The translations under genes were made by a program, and so were the position numbers. Under the pieces are notes generated by a model that did no database searches, was not told the origin of the DNA, and was given only the letters and a program-made list of their open reading frames with translations. 39,036 bases of DNA from Flavobacteriales bacterium. GTDB taxonomy: Bacteria; Bacteroidota; Bacteroidia; NS11-12g; UBA955. Each line of letters opens with the position of its first letter. Position 1 is the first letter of the stretch. The DNA lies in assembly GCA_947487175.1 (NCBI GenBank), contig CANKVM010000016.1:1-39036 (forward strand), written 5' to 3'. Positions 8,172-18,085 of the stretch are shown piece after piece.

Positions 8172-9845
8172 TTAATATTGTCCTGATTTTCTTTTTGTTT
8201 TCTTATCAATACCACTTGATGGCAAGTTGTTGTATTTTTTAGAAGCGTTACCAACTGGTGAACCAATTCTAATCATTGCACAACGGAAACCAAGTGTAGA
8301 AGTTGCAAAGTCTTGATCTAAGAATCTTCTGGTACCTGGAGTAGAGTAGTAAACACGATCATTCCAGCTACCACCTTTAATCACGCGCGCTTTATCGTCA
8401 ACTAGGGTAGTAATACCATATTCGTATTTAAATTCTTCGTCTTTCAATTTAGCATCGTTTTCTACGTCTCTGTAACCAATATTGTCAGCTTTAGAATAGT
8501 TTCTTCTTCCACCTTCTTTGATTTTAGTTTCAGTTACGTCTTCGTATACCAAACGACCCAACTCATCTTTTTCAGATAAACCATTAGGACCATTTTGATC
8601 TAACTTAGGATTTTCAAATTTGTTACCACGGAAAGGCATGAATCCATCCATATCTTCCAAAGATAACGGACGGAAAACATCCATTACCCACTCAGATACG
8701 TTACCATTCATGTTATACAAACCGTAAGAGTTTGGCCAATATGAAAACACTGGAGTTGTAATAATACCCGCGTCATTCAAATCGCCACCTGCTAAACCGG
8801 CATTGTCACCTTTAGCACGCATTACGTTCATTCTGATTTTACCACGGTCTTTTTCATTACCATCTTTAATACGGATGGTATAATCATTCCAAGAGTAAAT
8901 TTTCTTATCGTCAACGTTACTGAATTGGGTATTTCCAACATTGGCTTGAGCCGCATATTCCCATTCAGCTTCTGTAGGAAGTCTATATTCAGGTAAGAAA
9001 ATACCATCTTCCATGTTTACTTTATAACGTTTTTGGTCTTTTTTCTTCGCTTTAGCAAAATTAGTTAAAGGCTTTTTACCTAACATATTTTGACCTTTAA
9101 TTGGTTTAGCTACAGAACCATCTTCAGTAGTACCACTAAAAATACCTGCATCTTGTCCAGCCAAATAAGCTTTAGTATTAAATTGATTATTAGGAGCCTC
9201 TTTTAATTGCGCATTAGATACGTCAAATTTGATGATTCCTTTTTTATCAAGAATAGCTTCGTTCACACGATCACTTCTCCATTTTGCATATTCAGATGCT
9301 TTGTGCCAGTTTACACCAACTACAGGATAATCTTTGTAAGAAGGGTGGCGGAAGTAATATTCTACGAACGGTTCGTTGTAGGCCAATTTGCTTCTCCAAC
9401 AGTTGGTATCGGGTAACGCTTTTTCAAACAAACGTTCTTCTTCACCCACAGTTTGACCTGCAAATTTGATTTTGTTTTGACGTCCACCCGCTTCTGCGTT
9501 GTAAACACGCATCAACCAATAGGTGTATTCTCTGTATTGGAGATTACTAACTTCAGTTTCGTCCATGTAGAATGAATTAACCGTAACAGATCTTTCAACA
9601 TTGTTGTTGTCGTATTGAAGATCAGTTTCAGTATTACCCATGACAAAATTGCCACCTTCTACTAGAACCAAACCAGGACCAGTTTCTTGCCCTTTGTACT
9701 TAGGATTAGCAAAACCACCCCATTTCGCATCGTTATACGACTGGCCAGTAGTTTTACTTACGTTCTTGGGTCCACATGCAGTGAATCCCATAGCAACAAT
9801 AGTTGCCAATAACCAAGTGTTTTTCATTTGTTTAACAGTTGTCAT
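8172..9845 (-). CDS. gldJ: Gliding motility / T9SS lipoprotein GldJ-like (formylglycine-generating-enzyme/SUMF1 fold)
   Basis: Lipobox TACG; GQETGPGLVLVEGGNFVMGNTE, SFYMDETEVSNLQYREYTYWL, YPVVGVNWHKASEYAKWRSDRVNE, YRLPTEAEWEYAA, NGNVSEWVMDVFRP, KGGSWNDR, GFRCAMI. GldJ preferred over GldK from the DETEVSNLQYREY and LPDTNCWRSKLAYNE context. Start trimmed from 9887. Confidence 0.8.
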   Translation of the reverse strand: MTTVKQMKNTWLLATIVAMGFTACGPKNVSKTTGQSYNDAKWGGFANPKYKGQETGPGLVLVEGGNFVMGNTETDLQYDNNNVERSVTVNSFYMDETEVSNLQYREYTYWLMRVYNAEAGGRQNKIKFAGQTVGEEERLFEKALPDTNCWRSKLAYNEPFVEYYFRHPSYKDYPVVGVNWHKASEYAKWRSDRVNEAILDKKGIIKFDVSNAQLKEAPNNQFNTKAYLAGQDAGIFSGTTEDGSVAKPIKGQNMLGKKPLTNFAKAKKKDQKRYKVNMEDGIFLPEYRLPTEAEWEYAAQANVGNTQFSNVDDKKIYSWNDYTIRIKDGNEKDRGKIRMNVMRAKGDNAGLAGGDLNDAGIITTPVFSYWPNSYGLYNMNGNVSEWVMDVFRPLSLEDMDGFMPFRGNKFENPKLDQNGPNGLSEKDELGRLVYEDVTETKIKEGGRRNYSKADNIGYRDVENDAKLKDEEFKYEYGITTLVDDKARVIKGGSWNDRVYYSTPGTRRFLDQDFATSTLGFRCAMIRIGSPVGNASKKYNNLPSSGIDKKTKRKSGQY

Positions 9846-9884
9846 TGTTTGTATTATATAACGACAGAAATACCGTATTATTTG

Positions 9885-9914
9885 CAAACATAGTGAAATT
9901 TTTATTTATTCCAA
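9885..9914 (-). promoter_or_regulatory. Promoter of gldJ-like gene
   Basis: Minus strand TTG (9912-9914), 19-nt spacer, TATGTTTG (9885-9892), about 40 nt upstream of the ATG at 9845. Confidence 0.7.
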
Positions 9915-9947
9915 AAAAAAAGTCCGATTAATCGGACTTTTTTGTAT
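9913..9947 (-). terminator. Intrinsic terminator of porP-like gene (symmetrical)
   Basis: aaaaaaaaagtccgattaatcggacttttttgtatt; palindromic hairpin agtccgattaatcggact with A-tract and T-tract either side. Confidence 0.8.
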
Positions 9948-9952
9948 TGTGT

Positions 9953-10960
9953 TTAGAACTCTGGACACTTCAAAGGTTTGAATGGCTTTCCTCCTGGAGG
10001 AACACACCAATCAATTGTAGCACTTACTTCATGACTTGAAGGGATAGCGCTTCTACCATCGCTCACAGTAAAGTCGTAACTATATCCAAATTTAAATCTG
10101 TCTTTTCTAAATCCAACCAACATAATAATGGCGTCAGAGTTTTTGTAGTTACCAAATGTTTGGCGGAACCACAAACCTGTAACCAAAGGACCTTTGTTTG
10201 CATAAAATCCTAAGTTAAGTTGAGTGAAATTTCTTTGCATCATAAATAAAGCGTTAGGGGAGAAAGTATTTTCTTCATAACGACTTTTAGATAGTTTAAT
10301 CACACCACCTGCATGTACAGTATATCTTCTTGGAAGAATTTCATCTGGATTGTTGTAAAAACTCCAGTTAGGTTGGTTTATATTGTGAATTGCAATTCCC
10401 ATGTAAAATTTGCTATTATACATAATCCAACCGGCGTTGAAATTAGGATATGAAATACTTTGAGCAGGTACTTGTTCTCCAGTTGGGTTTTTAAAACCTT
10501 GCGTAGGTAAAATTTGATCACCAAATTTCAAACGGTTAAAATCGATGCTTTTAAATGCCATTGATCCTTGTAAACCAAAGCGCATAAATACACGTCCACC
10601 ACCTCTACCAATAGGCAAAAGGTAGCTATAAACACCTGAAATTGTTGTTGATGTTAATAACCCGGAACCAGCGATGTCGTGAAATACCATTGCTCCAAGT
10701 CCACCACCTACGGTAGGAATATGTTGATCCCAAGATGCGCAAAATGAACGGAAAGTTCCAGGAAGATTTGGCCATTGGTTTCTATAGTTTAGTGCCAATC
10801 GACCAGCTGCGCCAGTTTGACAAACTGCAGAACCAGCCAATGCAGGATTAGTATAAACAGGAGCTGCATAAAACTGCGTCAATTCCGGATCTTGCCCGAA
10901 TACAGTAACACTGCTGCTGAATAATAAACCAAATAAAATAGTGCGTAATGCTCTTTTCAT
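9953..10960 (-). CDS. PorP/SprF family type IX secretion system membrane protein
   Basis: Signal peptide then FYAAPVYTNPALAGSAVCQTGAAGRLALNYRNQWPNLPGTFRSFCASWDQHIPTVGGGLGAMVFHDIAGSG, typical PorP/SprF N-terminus. Confidence 0.92.
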   Translation of the reverse strand: MKRALRTILFGLLFSSSVTVFGQDPELTQFYAAPVYTNPALAGSAVCQTGAAGRLALNYRNQWPNLPGTFRSFCASWDQHIPTVGGGLGAMVFHDIAGSGLLTSTTISGVYSYLLPIGRGGGRVFMRFGLQGSMAFKSIDFNRLKFGDQILPTQGFKNPTGEQVPAQSISYPNFNAGWIMYNSKFYMGIAIHNINQPNWSFYNNPDEILPRRYTVHAGGVIKLSKSRYEENTFSPNALFMMQRNFTQLNLGFYANKGPLVTGLWFRQTFGNYKNSDAIIMLVGFRKDRFKFGYSYDFTVSDGRSAIPSSHEVSATIDWCVPPGGKPFKPLKCPEF

Positions 10961-10976
10961 GTTTTATAGTTTGAAA

Positions 10977-11005
10977 CAAAAGTAAGTATAAAACGCAAAA
11001 TTCAA
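10977..11005 (-). promoter_or_regulatory. Promoter of porP-like gene
   Basis: Minus strand TTG (11003-11005), 18-nt spacer, TACTTTTG (10977-10984), 17 nt upstream of the ATG. Confidence 0.65.
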
Positions 11006-11170
11006 AAAAAAATTTCGTAAATATTCAGATTAATGCAAATTCAAGTTGTGTAATTGTGTTTTTTTATTGATTTAATCCTTCAAAAATGGCAATTATGAAA
11101 TTTATTTACGAAATTTACGTTCTATTTTAGATTCAAAGAATTCATGCGAACGAAACAGCCAATTTTTATA

Positions 11171-14100
11171 ATGCATTTACAACGAATTGTCGTCCTCTTG
11201 GTCTTTTCGTTTATTTTGCCATTTTCATTGTTTGCCAATGGAATTTTGTCATCAGGTAAATGGGTGAAATTGGAATTTGGAAATACGGGTGTTTATAAAA
11301 TTGATTATGCTCAATGTATATCATTAGGATTAAATCCATCAAGCATGAATCCAATGAATATTCATTTTTACAGTATCCAAGGAGACCAATTAAATGAAAC
11401 AAATGACTCAAATTTACAGAACGTATCTGAAGTGCCAATTTTGGTAGTTGGAGAGGCTGATGGAATATTTGATCAATCTGATTATATTTTAATTTACAAA
11501 CAAGCCGTTAGAGATTGTGACTTTATGGGTAATAATTACGGACACTTTGTGAACTTTTATGAGTCCAGATCTATCGGTATATTTGGTTTTAACAATCAAA
11601 AAGGACTAAGAATAGCTTCTCTAAATTTGCCCACATTAAATAACCCTGTTGTTTTGACAAAAGGGCAAGGTTTGATTTTTCATGATACGGACTTATCCAA
11701 TCCTACACACATGGGGCGATTTTGGGTCGGAGAGAAATTAGGGAACGAAACGCTAGAAAGAACATTTATTGAAACAATTCCTCCAGGGGTTGATTCTGTA
11801 AATCTCTACTTATCCATGGGTGTTAGTATGTACAACGAAGCTGGTGGATTAAATGTATCTGTAAACGGAAAGAATTTAAATTTAAACTTTAGGCGAAATA
11901 GTGAATATGAAACTGTTTATCGTACAGTTGGATCATTGAGAGATATATCTGTAATCAATAATTCGCTTTCATTGAATCTTAAATTAGCTAGAAATAACAA
12001 CAAAGATGGATGCTATTTAGACTATTATGAAATTTCATATTTGGAACCCCTCAATTTTAATAAGAATCAATTTCCTATACAACATAAAATTGCTGCAGAG
12101 GGTGGAAGTCAACTAAAATTCAAATTTCCAATGAGCCAAACAGATTTTTTATTTTGGGATGTTTCAAACCCATATAAAATTTCGCAATTGCCATTTACGA
12201 ATAGTGCCAACTCTTTAGAATTGCCGTTAGATTCAAATCAGCACATTTCGCGTATTTGGGCTTTTAACGAAAAGAATTGCTTTATACCAAAATTCAAAGG
12301 TGAAATCAAAAACCAAGATATCTTGCAAGGTGCTAATCTTGATTTCCTAATTATTTCACATCCAGATTTCTTAACGGCCGCAAATGATTTGGCAAAGTTC
12401 AGAACTCAATACGATCAATATTCTACTAAGGTTGCCAATTTGAATGAGATATATAACGAATACAGTGGTGGACAACAAGATTTGGTTGCGATAAGAAATT
12501 ACATACGTTCAGAATATTTTAAATCAAATAAAAAACTTAAATACGTTTTATTGCTAGGAACTGCTTCTTACGATATGCAGGGTAGGGTCTCTCCCAATTC
12601 TAATTTTATTCCAATTTATCAGTCAACCAATGGAACAGACAAACAATCTTTATTTTGTTTGGATGATTTTTTTGGATATTTACAAACCAATTCTGGTAAT
12701 CCAATAATTCATAATGACTCTTTGGATGTTGTAATTGGTCGCATTCCATGTAGAACATTGGCCGAAGCCCAAGGAGTTGTAAATAAATTAAAACGCTATT
12801 CAGATAAAAAGGCTTTGGGGTCATGGAGAAATCGATTGACTTTTGTTTGTGACGACATAGATAAATCTTACGAAGCTGAATTTACCGAGGAGTCTGAACA
12901 ATACGGAACATATATTGCCAAAAATTATCCAAACCTAAGATTAAATAAAATTTATGCCGATGCTTTCAAGCAAGTTACAAACGGCAATAATGAAAAGTAT
13001 CCTGAGGCTAGCAGCGCAATTAACAGTGCATTGAGTGACGGTACTTTGTTCATGAATTACCAAGGACACGGAGGCGAAAAGGGTTGGGCACAAGAAGAAA
13101 TCTTGGATATTTCAATGATTAACTCTTGGAACAACAAATACAAAATGCCTGTTCTTTTTACTGCTACTTGTGAATTTGCCAGATATGATGATCCTAAATT
13201 TCAAAGTGGTGGAGAATTGGCGCTTTTGAATCCTAATGGCGGCGCAATAGGACTAATGACCACAACCAGATTGGTTTTCGTTTCAGGTAATACAATTATA
13301 AACGATGCGTTTTGGACAAAATACGGATTCCCTAAACCAAATCAACCCATTCCTACATTGGGAGAAGTTTATAAACGTCTGAAAAATAGGCCAGGTCAAA
13401 GTTGGCAAATGACAGAAGATAATAAATTTGCTTTGTTGGGTGATCCATCCATGGAAATTGCATTCCCTAAGAATTTCGTGTCAATTGATTCAATTAACGG
13501 ACAATCTGCTTCAGTTTTCAATGACACAGTTAAAGCTTTCTCAGTTGTTAAACTTTCTGGGCACATTACGGAGCGTTTAAAAACTATCATGACAAATTTC
13601 AATGGTACATTAGATGTTGAGGTTTATGACAAGCCGACTCAAAAATATACGTTAAATAACAATAAAGTTTCTTATCAAATTCCATTTAAAAGCGAAACCA
13701 GTATACTTTATAAAGGGTCTGTTTCGGTAGTTGCGGGTAAATTTACGTTGGTATTTAGTGTACCTAAAGACATCGCCTATAATATTGGAAAAGGAAGGGC
13801 TGTGTTTTACGCGCAAAATGGCGAAACAGATGCAAGTGGTTCATGGGTTTTCAATATTGGGGGTAGTGAGAAGATTATTGAAGTTGATTCAGTTGGTCCA
13901 CAAGTTGAATTATTTGTGAACGATTCAATGTTCATTAACAACAGTAAAGTTTCCTCGGAATCGAAAGCATTCGCTAGAATTTATGATAAAAGTGGAATCA
14001 ACGCTACCGGTGCTGGTATTGGACGTGATTTAGAAATTATACTCGATGAGGGTACCGAAAATGCAAAATCCTTTGTTGTGAATAATTTCTTCACTTATGA

Positions 14101-14557
14101 AAACAATTCATATCAACTTGGATATATCGATTTCCCATTGCCGTTATTAACTTCAGGAGAGCATACAATGAAATGCAGGGCTTGGGATGTTTATAACAAT
14201 TCTGGCGAGAATAGTATTTCTTTTGAGGTTGTTCCAGGAAGAGATTTAATTATTTCAGAACATGGTGCTATACCTAATCCTTCATTGGGTGAAACAGTGA
14301 ATATATGGGTTGCGCATAATTTGTCGGGTGAGGATTTAACTGTGAATTGGGAAATTTATTCAACAGTTGGTTCGCTATTGGCAAAAGGAACGAAATTGGA
14401 ATATGCTGCATTGTCAAAATTTAATGCAATTAGTTGGGATGGAAGAGGTGATAATGGAATTGCGGCGAATGGCAATATGTTTTATTATAAAATCAATGTA
14501 AAAACATCCGATGGTTTATCAAAATTCATTGGAGGGAAATTTATAAAATTGCGATAA
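11171..14557 (+). CDS. porU: Type IX secretion system sortase PorU (C25 gingipain-like protease)
   Basis: C25 motifs with intact His (MNYQGHGGEKGWAQ) and Cys (VLFTATCEFARYDDP); FlgD-like C-terminus; directly upstream of porV. Start at second Met (11171) gives a clean signal peptide. Confidence 0.93.
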   Translation: MHLQRIVVLLVFSFILPFSLFANGILSSGKWVKLEFGNTGVYKIDYAQCISLGLNPSSMNPMNIHFYSIQGDQLNETNDSNLQNVSEVPILVVGEADGIFDQSDYILIYKQAVRDCDFMGNNYGHFVNFYESRSIGIFGFNNQKGLRIASLNLPTLNNPVVLTKGQGLIFHDTDLSNPTHMGRFWVGEKLGNETLERTFIETIPPGVDSVNLYLSMGVSMYNEAGGLNVSVNGKNLNLNFRRNSEYETVYRTVGSLRDISVINNSLSLNLKLARNNNKDGCYLDYYEISYLEPLNFNKNQFPIQHKIAAEGGSQLKFKFPMSQTDFLFWDVSNPYKISQLPFTNSANSLELPLDSNQHISRIWAFNEKNCFIPKFKGEIKNQDILQGANLDFLIISHPDFLTAANDLAKFRTQYDQYSTKVANLNEIYNEYSGGQQDLVAIRNYIRSEYFKSNKKLKYVLLLGTASYDMQGRVSPNSNFIPIYQSTNGTDKQSLFCLDDFFGYLQTNSGNPIIHNDSLDVVIGRIPCRTLAEAQGVVNKLKRYSDKKALGSWRNRLTFVCDDIDKSYEAEFTEESEQYGTYIAKNYPNLRLNKIYADAFKQVTNGNNEKYPEASSAINSALSDGTLFMNYQGHGGEKGWAQEEILDISMINSWNNKYKMPVLFTATCEFARYDDPKFQSGGELALLNPNGGAIGLMTTTRLVFVSGNTIINDAFWTKYGFPKPNQPIPTLGEVYKRLKNRPGQSWQMTEDNKFALLGDPSMEIAFPKNFVSIDSINGQSASVFNDTVKAFSVVKLSGHITERLKTIMTNFNGTLDVEVYDKPTQKYTLNNNKVSYQIPFKSETSILYKGSVSVVAGKFTLVFSVPKDIAYNIGKGRAVFYAQNGETDASGSWVFNIGGSEKIIEVDSVGPQVELFVNDSMFINNSKVSSESKAFARIYDKSGINATGAGIGRDLEIILDEGTENAKSFVVNNFFTYENNSYQLGYIDFPLPLLTSGEHTMKCRAWDVYNNSGENSISFEVVPGRDLIISEHGAIPNPSLGETVNIWVAHNLSGEDLTVNWEIYSTVGSLLAKGTKLEYAALSKFNAISWDGRGDNGIAANGNMFYYKINVKTSDGLSKFIGGKFIKLR

Positions 14558-14644
14558 TTACAAATAAAATTATAAAAAATGATTAACCTTTTGAAAAAAA
14601 ATTACAATTCTCCCGATACAAATCCTATTTTTGCCCACAGACAT

Positions 14645-15868
14645 ATGAGTAGAAAAATTTTATTTTTGATAATGGCTTCAGTAAGTTCAATAAGTATTTA
14701 TGGACAAACCAACACCATTTCGTCTAAAGAATTAGCTGGACAATTGAATACTGTTACCACGATGGTGCCATTTATTACAATCACGCCAGATAGCCGAAGT
14801 GCTGGAATGGGTGATGTTGGAGTTGCTTTGTTTTCACCAGATGCGAATAGTGCAAGTTGGAACAATGCGAATTTGTTGAATGCTGAAAAATCCTCAGGAT
14901 TTGCAATTTCTTATGCTCCATGGTTGCGTCAATTGGTAAATGATGTAGGATTTTCTTATTTAGCTGGATATGCCAAAGTAGGTAAAAAAGGTGTTCTTAG
15001 TGGGTCATTTAGATATTTCTCTTTAGGAAATATTCAATTTACCGATTATGACGGAAATCCTCAGGGAAGTTTTAATCCAAATGAAATGGCTATTGATGGT
15101 GGTTATGCATTGGCGTTTTCCAAGAAATTATCAATGGGCGTTAATTTACGTTATATTTATTCTAATATTGTTGGTAGCGGAATTAAAAATGGAATTGATT
15201 ACAATGCAGGGACTTCAATAGCGGGTGATATTAACGTTTTATACAAAACGGATATTCGTATTGCTGGTAAAAAACGATTGTTTAATTTCGGATTAAATAT
15301 TCAAAATATTGGTTCTAAAATGACGTATTCTTCAAAAGAGAAATTAGATTTTATTCCAACCAATTTAAAATTAGGTGTTGGTTATAGCACACAAATTGAT
15401 AATTATAACAAATTAAATGTGTATTTGGATTTCAACAAGCTTTTGGTTCCAACCAGACCTTATTATCTTCGGAATTATGATGGTTCAAAGGATTCCGTTG
15501 ATAGAAACAATATCCGTCAATACATTGGTCAAGACCCTAATGTGAGTCCAATTCAAGGAATGATTCAATCATTCTATGATGCTCCTGGTGGATTTTCTGA
15601 AGAAATGAAGGAGTGGATTACCAACATTGGTTTGGAATACATATATGACAATTCTTTCTTCGTTCGTTCTGGTTTATTTTACGAATCACAAACAAAAGGA
15701 GGTCGTCAATACATCACTACGGGTATTGGTTTGAAATTCCAATCACTAAGTGTAGATGCTGCATACTTAATTCCTTTAGGCAATCGCCATCCTTTGCAAA
15801 ATCAAATGCGTTTTACATTGTTATTTGATTTAAATTCTCTGAAGGACGCTCCGCCAACAGATAAATAA
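14645..15868 (+). CDS. porV: Type IX secretion system outer membrane protein PorV (LptO)
   Basis: Signal peptide MSRKILFLIMASVSSISIYGQ and PorV N-terminus TTMVPFITITPDSRSAGMGDVGVALFSPDANSASWNNA. ORF-track start (14579) precedes a TATTTTTG box at 14626-14633, so 14645 is preferred. Confidence 0.93.
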   Translation: MSRKILFLIMASVSSISIYGQTNTISSKELAGQLNTVTTMVPFITITPDSRSAGMGDVGVALFSPDANSASWNNANLLNAEKSSGFAISYAPWLRQLVNDVGFSYLAGYAKVGKKGVLSGSFRYFSLGNIQFTDYDGNPQGSFNPNEMAIDGGYALAFSKKLSMGVNLRYIYSNIVGSGIKNGIDYNAGTSIAGDINVLYKTDIRIAGKKRLFNFGLNIQNIGSKMTYSSKEKLDFIPTNLKLGVGYSTQIDNYNKLNVYLDFNKLLVPTRPYYLRNYDGSKDSVDRNNIRQYIGQDPNVSPIQGMIQSFYDAPGGFSEEMKEWITNIGLEYIYDNSFFVRSGLFYESQTKGGRQYITTGIGLKFQSLSVDAAYLIPLGNRHPLQNQMRFTLLFDLNSLKDAPPTDK

Positions 15869-15884
15869 TTATAAAAAATATATA

Positions 15885-15912
15885 AAATAGCCCCTCAATG
15901 GGGCTATTTTTT
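15885..15912 (+). terminator. Intrinsic terminator of porV
   Basis: aaatagcccctcaatggggctattttttt. Confidence 0.85.
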
Positions 15913-15939
15913 TAACTACTTTATTAACTTTGCAATTAT

Positions 15940-17481
15940 ATGTCTGAATCTAGAGATCAATTAAATAATAAAAGAGCTGAATCATTATTAGGTGGTGGTC
16001 AAGCCCGAATCGATTCACAACACAAAAAAGGAAAATTAACAGCAAGAGAAAGAATTTCATTGTTGTTAGATGAAAATACATTTTGCGAAATTGGTGCTTT
16101 TGTGACACATAGAAGCTCTGATTTTGGAATGGACAAACAAAAACTACTTGGCGACGGTGTTGTTACCGGTTATGGAAAAGTAAACGGACGTTTGGTTTAT
16201 GTTTATAGCCAAGATTTCACGGTATTTGGTGGGTCATTGTCAGAAACGCATGCAGAGAAAATTTGCAAAATAATGGATATGGCACTCCAAAATGGAGCAC
16301 CCATGATTGGTTTGAATGATTCAGGTGGTGCAAGAATTCAAGAAGGTGTAGTTTCATTAGGAGGGTATGCCGATATTTTTTATAAAAATGTAAGAAGTAG
16401 CGGTGTTATACCTCAAATTTCTGCAATTATGGGCCCTTGTGCCGGTGGAGCTGTGTATTCGCCAGCCCTAACTGATTTTATTTACATGGTTGAAAATACA
16501 AGTTATATGTTTGTTACAGGCCCGAATGTAGTAAAAACAGTGACCAATGAAGATGTAACATCTGAGCAATTGGGTGGCGCATCGGTTCATGGAACAAAAA
16601 GCGGGGTGGCACATTTTACCGTTCAAAATGAATTACTGTGTATACAAGATATTCGCAAACTATTGAGCTACATCCCTCAAAATTGTGAAGAAAAACCATC
16701 AAAAGTTGAATATCACATGGCAAATGAAATGCGTGATTCTTTGAAGGATATTATTCCAAGTAATCCAAATCAGCCTTACGATATTAAAGAAGTCATTGAG
16801 CATATCGTTGATGATAGTTCTTTTTACGAAGTACATAAAAATTATGCGGAAAATATTGTTGTAGGTTTTGCTCGCTTGGCAGGAAGAAGCATTGGTATTG
16901 TTGCCAACCAACCAGCCAATTTAGCGGGTGTTTTAGACGTTCATAGCAGTCAAAAAGCTGCTCGTTTTGTTCGTTTCTGCGATGCATTCAATATTCCATT
17001 GTTGGTGCTTGAAGATGTACCTGGGTTTTTGCCTGGAACAGACCAAGAATGGAATGCAATTATAACCAATGGCGCTAAACTTTTATATGCGTTTAGTGAA
17101 GCAACTGTTCCAAGAATTACCGTGATTACAAGAAAAGCATATGGTGGAGCATATGATGTTATGAATTCAAAACACATTGGTGCCGATATGAATTTCGCTT
17201 GGCCAAGTGCTGAAATTGCAGTGATGGGAGCCAAAGGCGCTGCTGAAATTATTTTCAAAAAAGATATTGATTCGGCCGATGACAAACAAGCTGCATTGAA
17301 AGAAAAAGAAATGGAATATTCAAATCTTTTTGCCAATCCGTATAGAGCAGCTGAAAGAGGTTTTGTTGATGAAGTGATTTTTCCAGAAGAAACCCGTCAA
17401 CGATTAATAACTGCGTTTGAAATGTTAGAAAATAAAGTGGTTAATTTACCGCGTAAAAAACACGGAAATATTCCACTTTAA
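15940..17481 (+). CDS. Acyl-CoA carboxylase carboxyltransferase (beta) subunit, PccB-like
   Basis: [115 protein letters not shown]. Confidence 0.93.
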   Translation: MSESRDQLNNKRAESLLGGGQARIDSQHKKGKLTARERISLLLDENTFCEIGAFVTHRSSDFGMDKQKLLGDGVVTGYGKVNGRLVYVYSQDFTVFGGSLSETHAEKICKIMDMALQNGAPMIGLNDSGGARIQEGVVSLGGYADIFYKNVRSSGVIPQISAIMGPCAGGAVYSPALTDFIYMVENTSYMFVTGPNVVKTVTNEDVTSEQLGGASVHGTKSGVAHFTVQNELLCIQDIRKLLSYIPQNCEEKPSKVEYHMANEMRDSLKDIIPSNPNQPYDIKEVIEHIVDDSSFYEVHKNYAENIVVGFARLAGRSIGIVANQPANLAGVLDVHSSQKAARFVRFCDAFNIPLLVLEDVPGFLPGTDQEWNAIITNGAKLLYAFSEATVPRITVITRKAYGGAYDVMNSKHIGADMNFAWPSAEIAVMGAKGAAEIIFKKDIDSADDKQAALKEKEMEYSNLFANPYRAAERGFVDEVIFPEETRQRLITAFEMLENKVVNLPRKKHGNIPL

Positions 17482-17499
17482 TTCTTTGAATTTTAACGA

Positions 17500-17547
17500 A
17501 AAAGGTGATTTTTTGCGATTTTTAGGCAAAAAATCACCTTTTTTTAT
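17500..17547 (+). terminator. Hairpin terminator between the carboxyltransferase gene and accB
   Basis: aaaaggtgattttttgc...gcaaaaaatcacctttttttat; long stem followed by T-tract. Confidence 0.75.
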
Positions 17548-17606
17548 GATTTTTTGGCCGTTTTTGCCATTTTTTCTTTTTCTTTGCCTACCCAATATAA
17601 ATCTAT

Positions 17607-18074
17607 ATGGACTTAAGAGAGATTCAAGCATTAATAAAATTCGTTTCAACCAACGCGGTTGATGAAGTCGAAATTAGTCGTAAGGACTTTAAATTATTAA
17701 TTCGCAAAAACCCAGCACAAGTGGTTACCGCTGCTGTTGCTGCTCCAGTTGCTCAACAAGTAATTGCAGCGCCTGCTACAATTGCAACTTCTGCTCCTGT
17801 TGAGTCTGCACCTGCTGCGCCAGTTGTTGACAATTTAATTACCATCAAATCTCCAATGGTGGGAACTTTCTATCGCTCTTCTAATCCTGAAACTCCATCA
17901 TTCGTTAATGTAGGTGATGAAGTTAAATCTGGAAAAGTAGTTTGTATCATTGAAGCAATGAAACTTTTCAATGAAATTGAGAGCGAAATCAATGGCAAAA
18001 TTGTAAAAGTATTGGTTGATAATGCTTCTCCAGTGGAATATGACCAACCATTGTTTTTGGTTGAACCTGCATAA
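17607..18074 (+). CDS. accB: Biotin carboxyl carrier protein
   Basis: MDLREIQALIKFV N-terminus, Ala/Pro linker, biotinylation motif IIEAMKLFNEIES. Confidence 0.95.
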   Translation: MDLREIQALIKFVSTNAVDEVEISRKDFKLLIRKNPAQVVTAAVAAPVAQQVIAAPATIATSAPVESAPAAPVVDNLITIKSPMVGTFYRSSNPETPSFVNVGDEVKSGKVVCIIEAMKLFNEIESEINGKIVKVLVDNASPVEYDQPLFLVEPA

Positions 18075-18085
18075 TCTAAAACGTT

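Noticed and set aside
8048-8242. 64-aa ORF reading through the GAGCA repeat (CSSRAEQSRAERREKK…SPVSGAFLN)
   Set aside because: It runs through the pentanucleotide repeat and the gldJ terminator into the antisense of the gldJ-like CDS; composition reflects the repeat, no RBS or domain.
16950-17336. 128-aa antisense ORF inside the carboxyltransferase gene
   Set aside because: Shadow ORF opposite a highly conserved CDS; no signal or domain.
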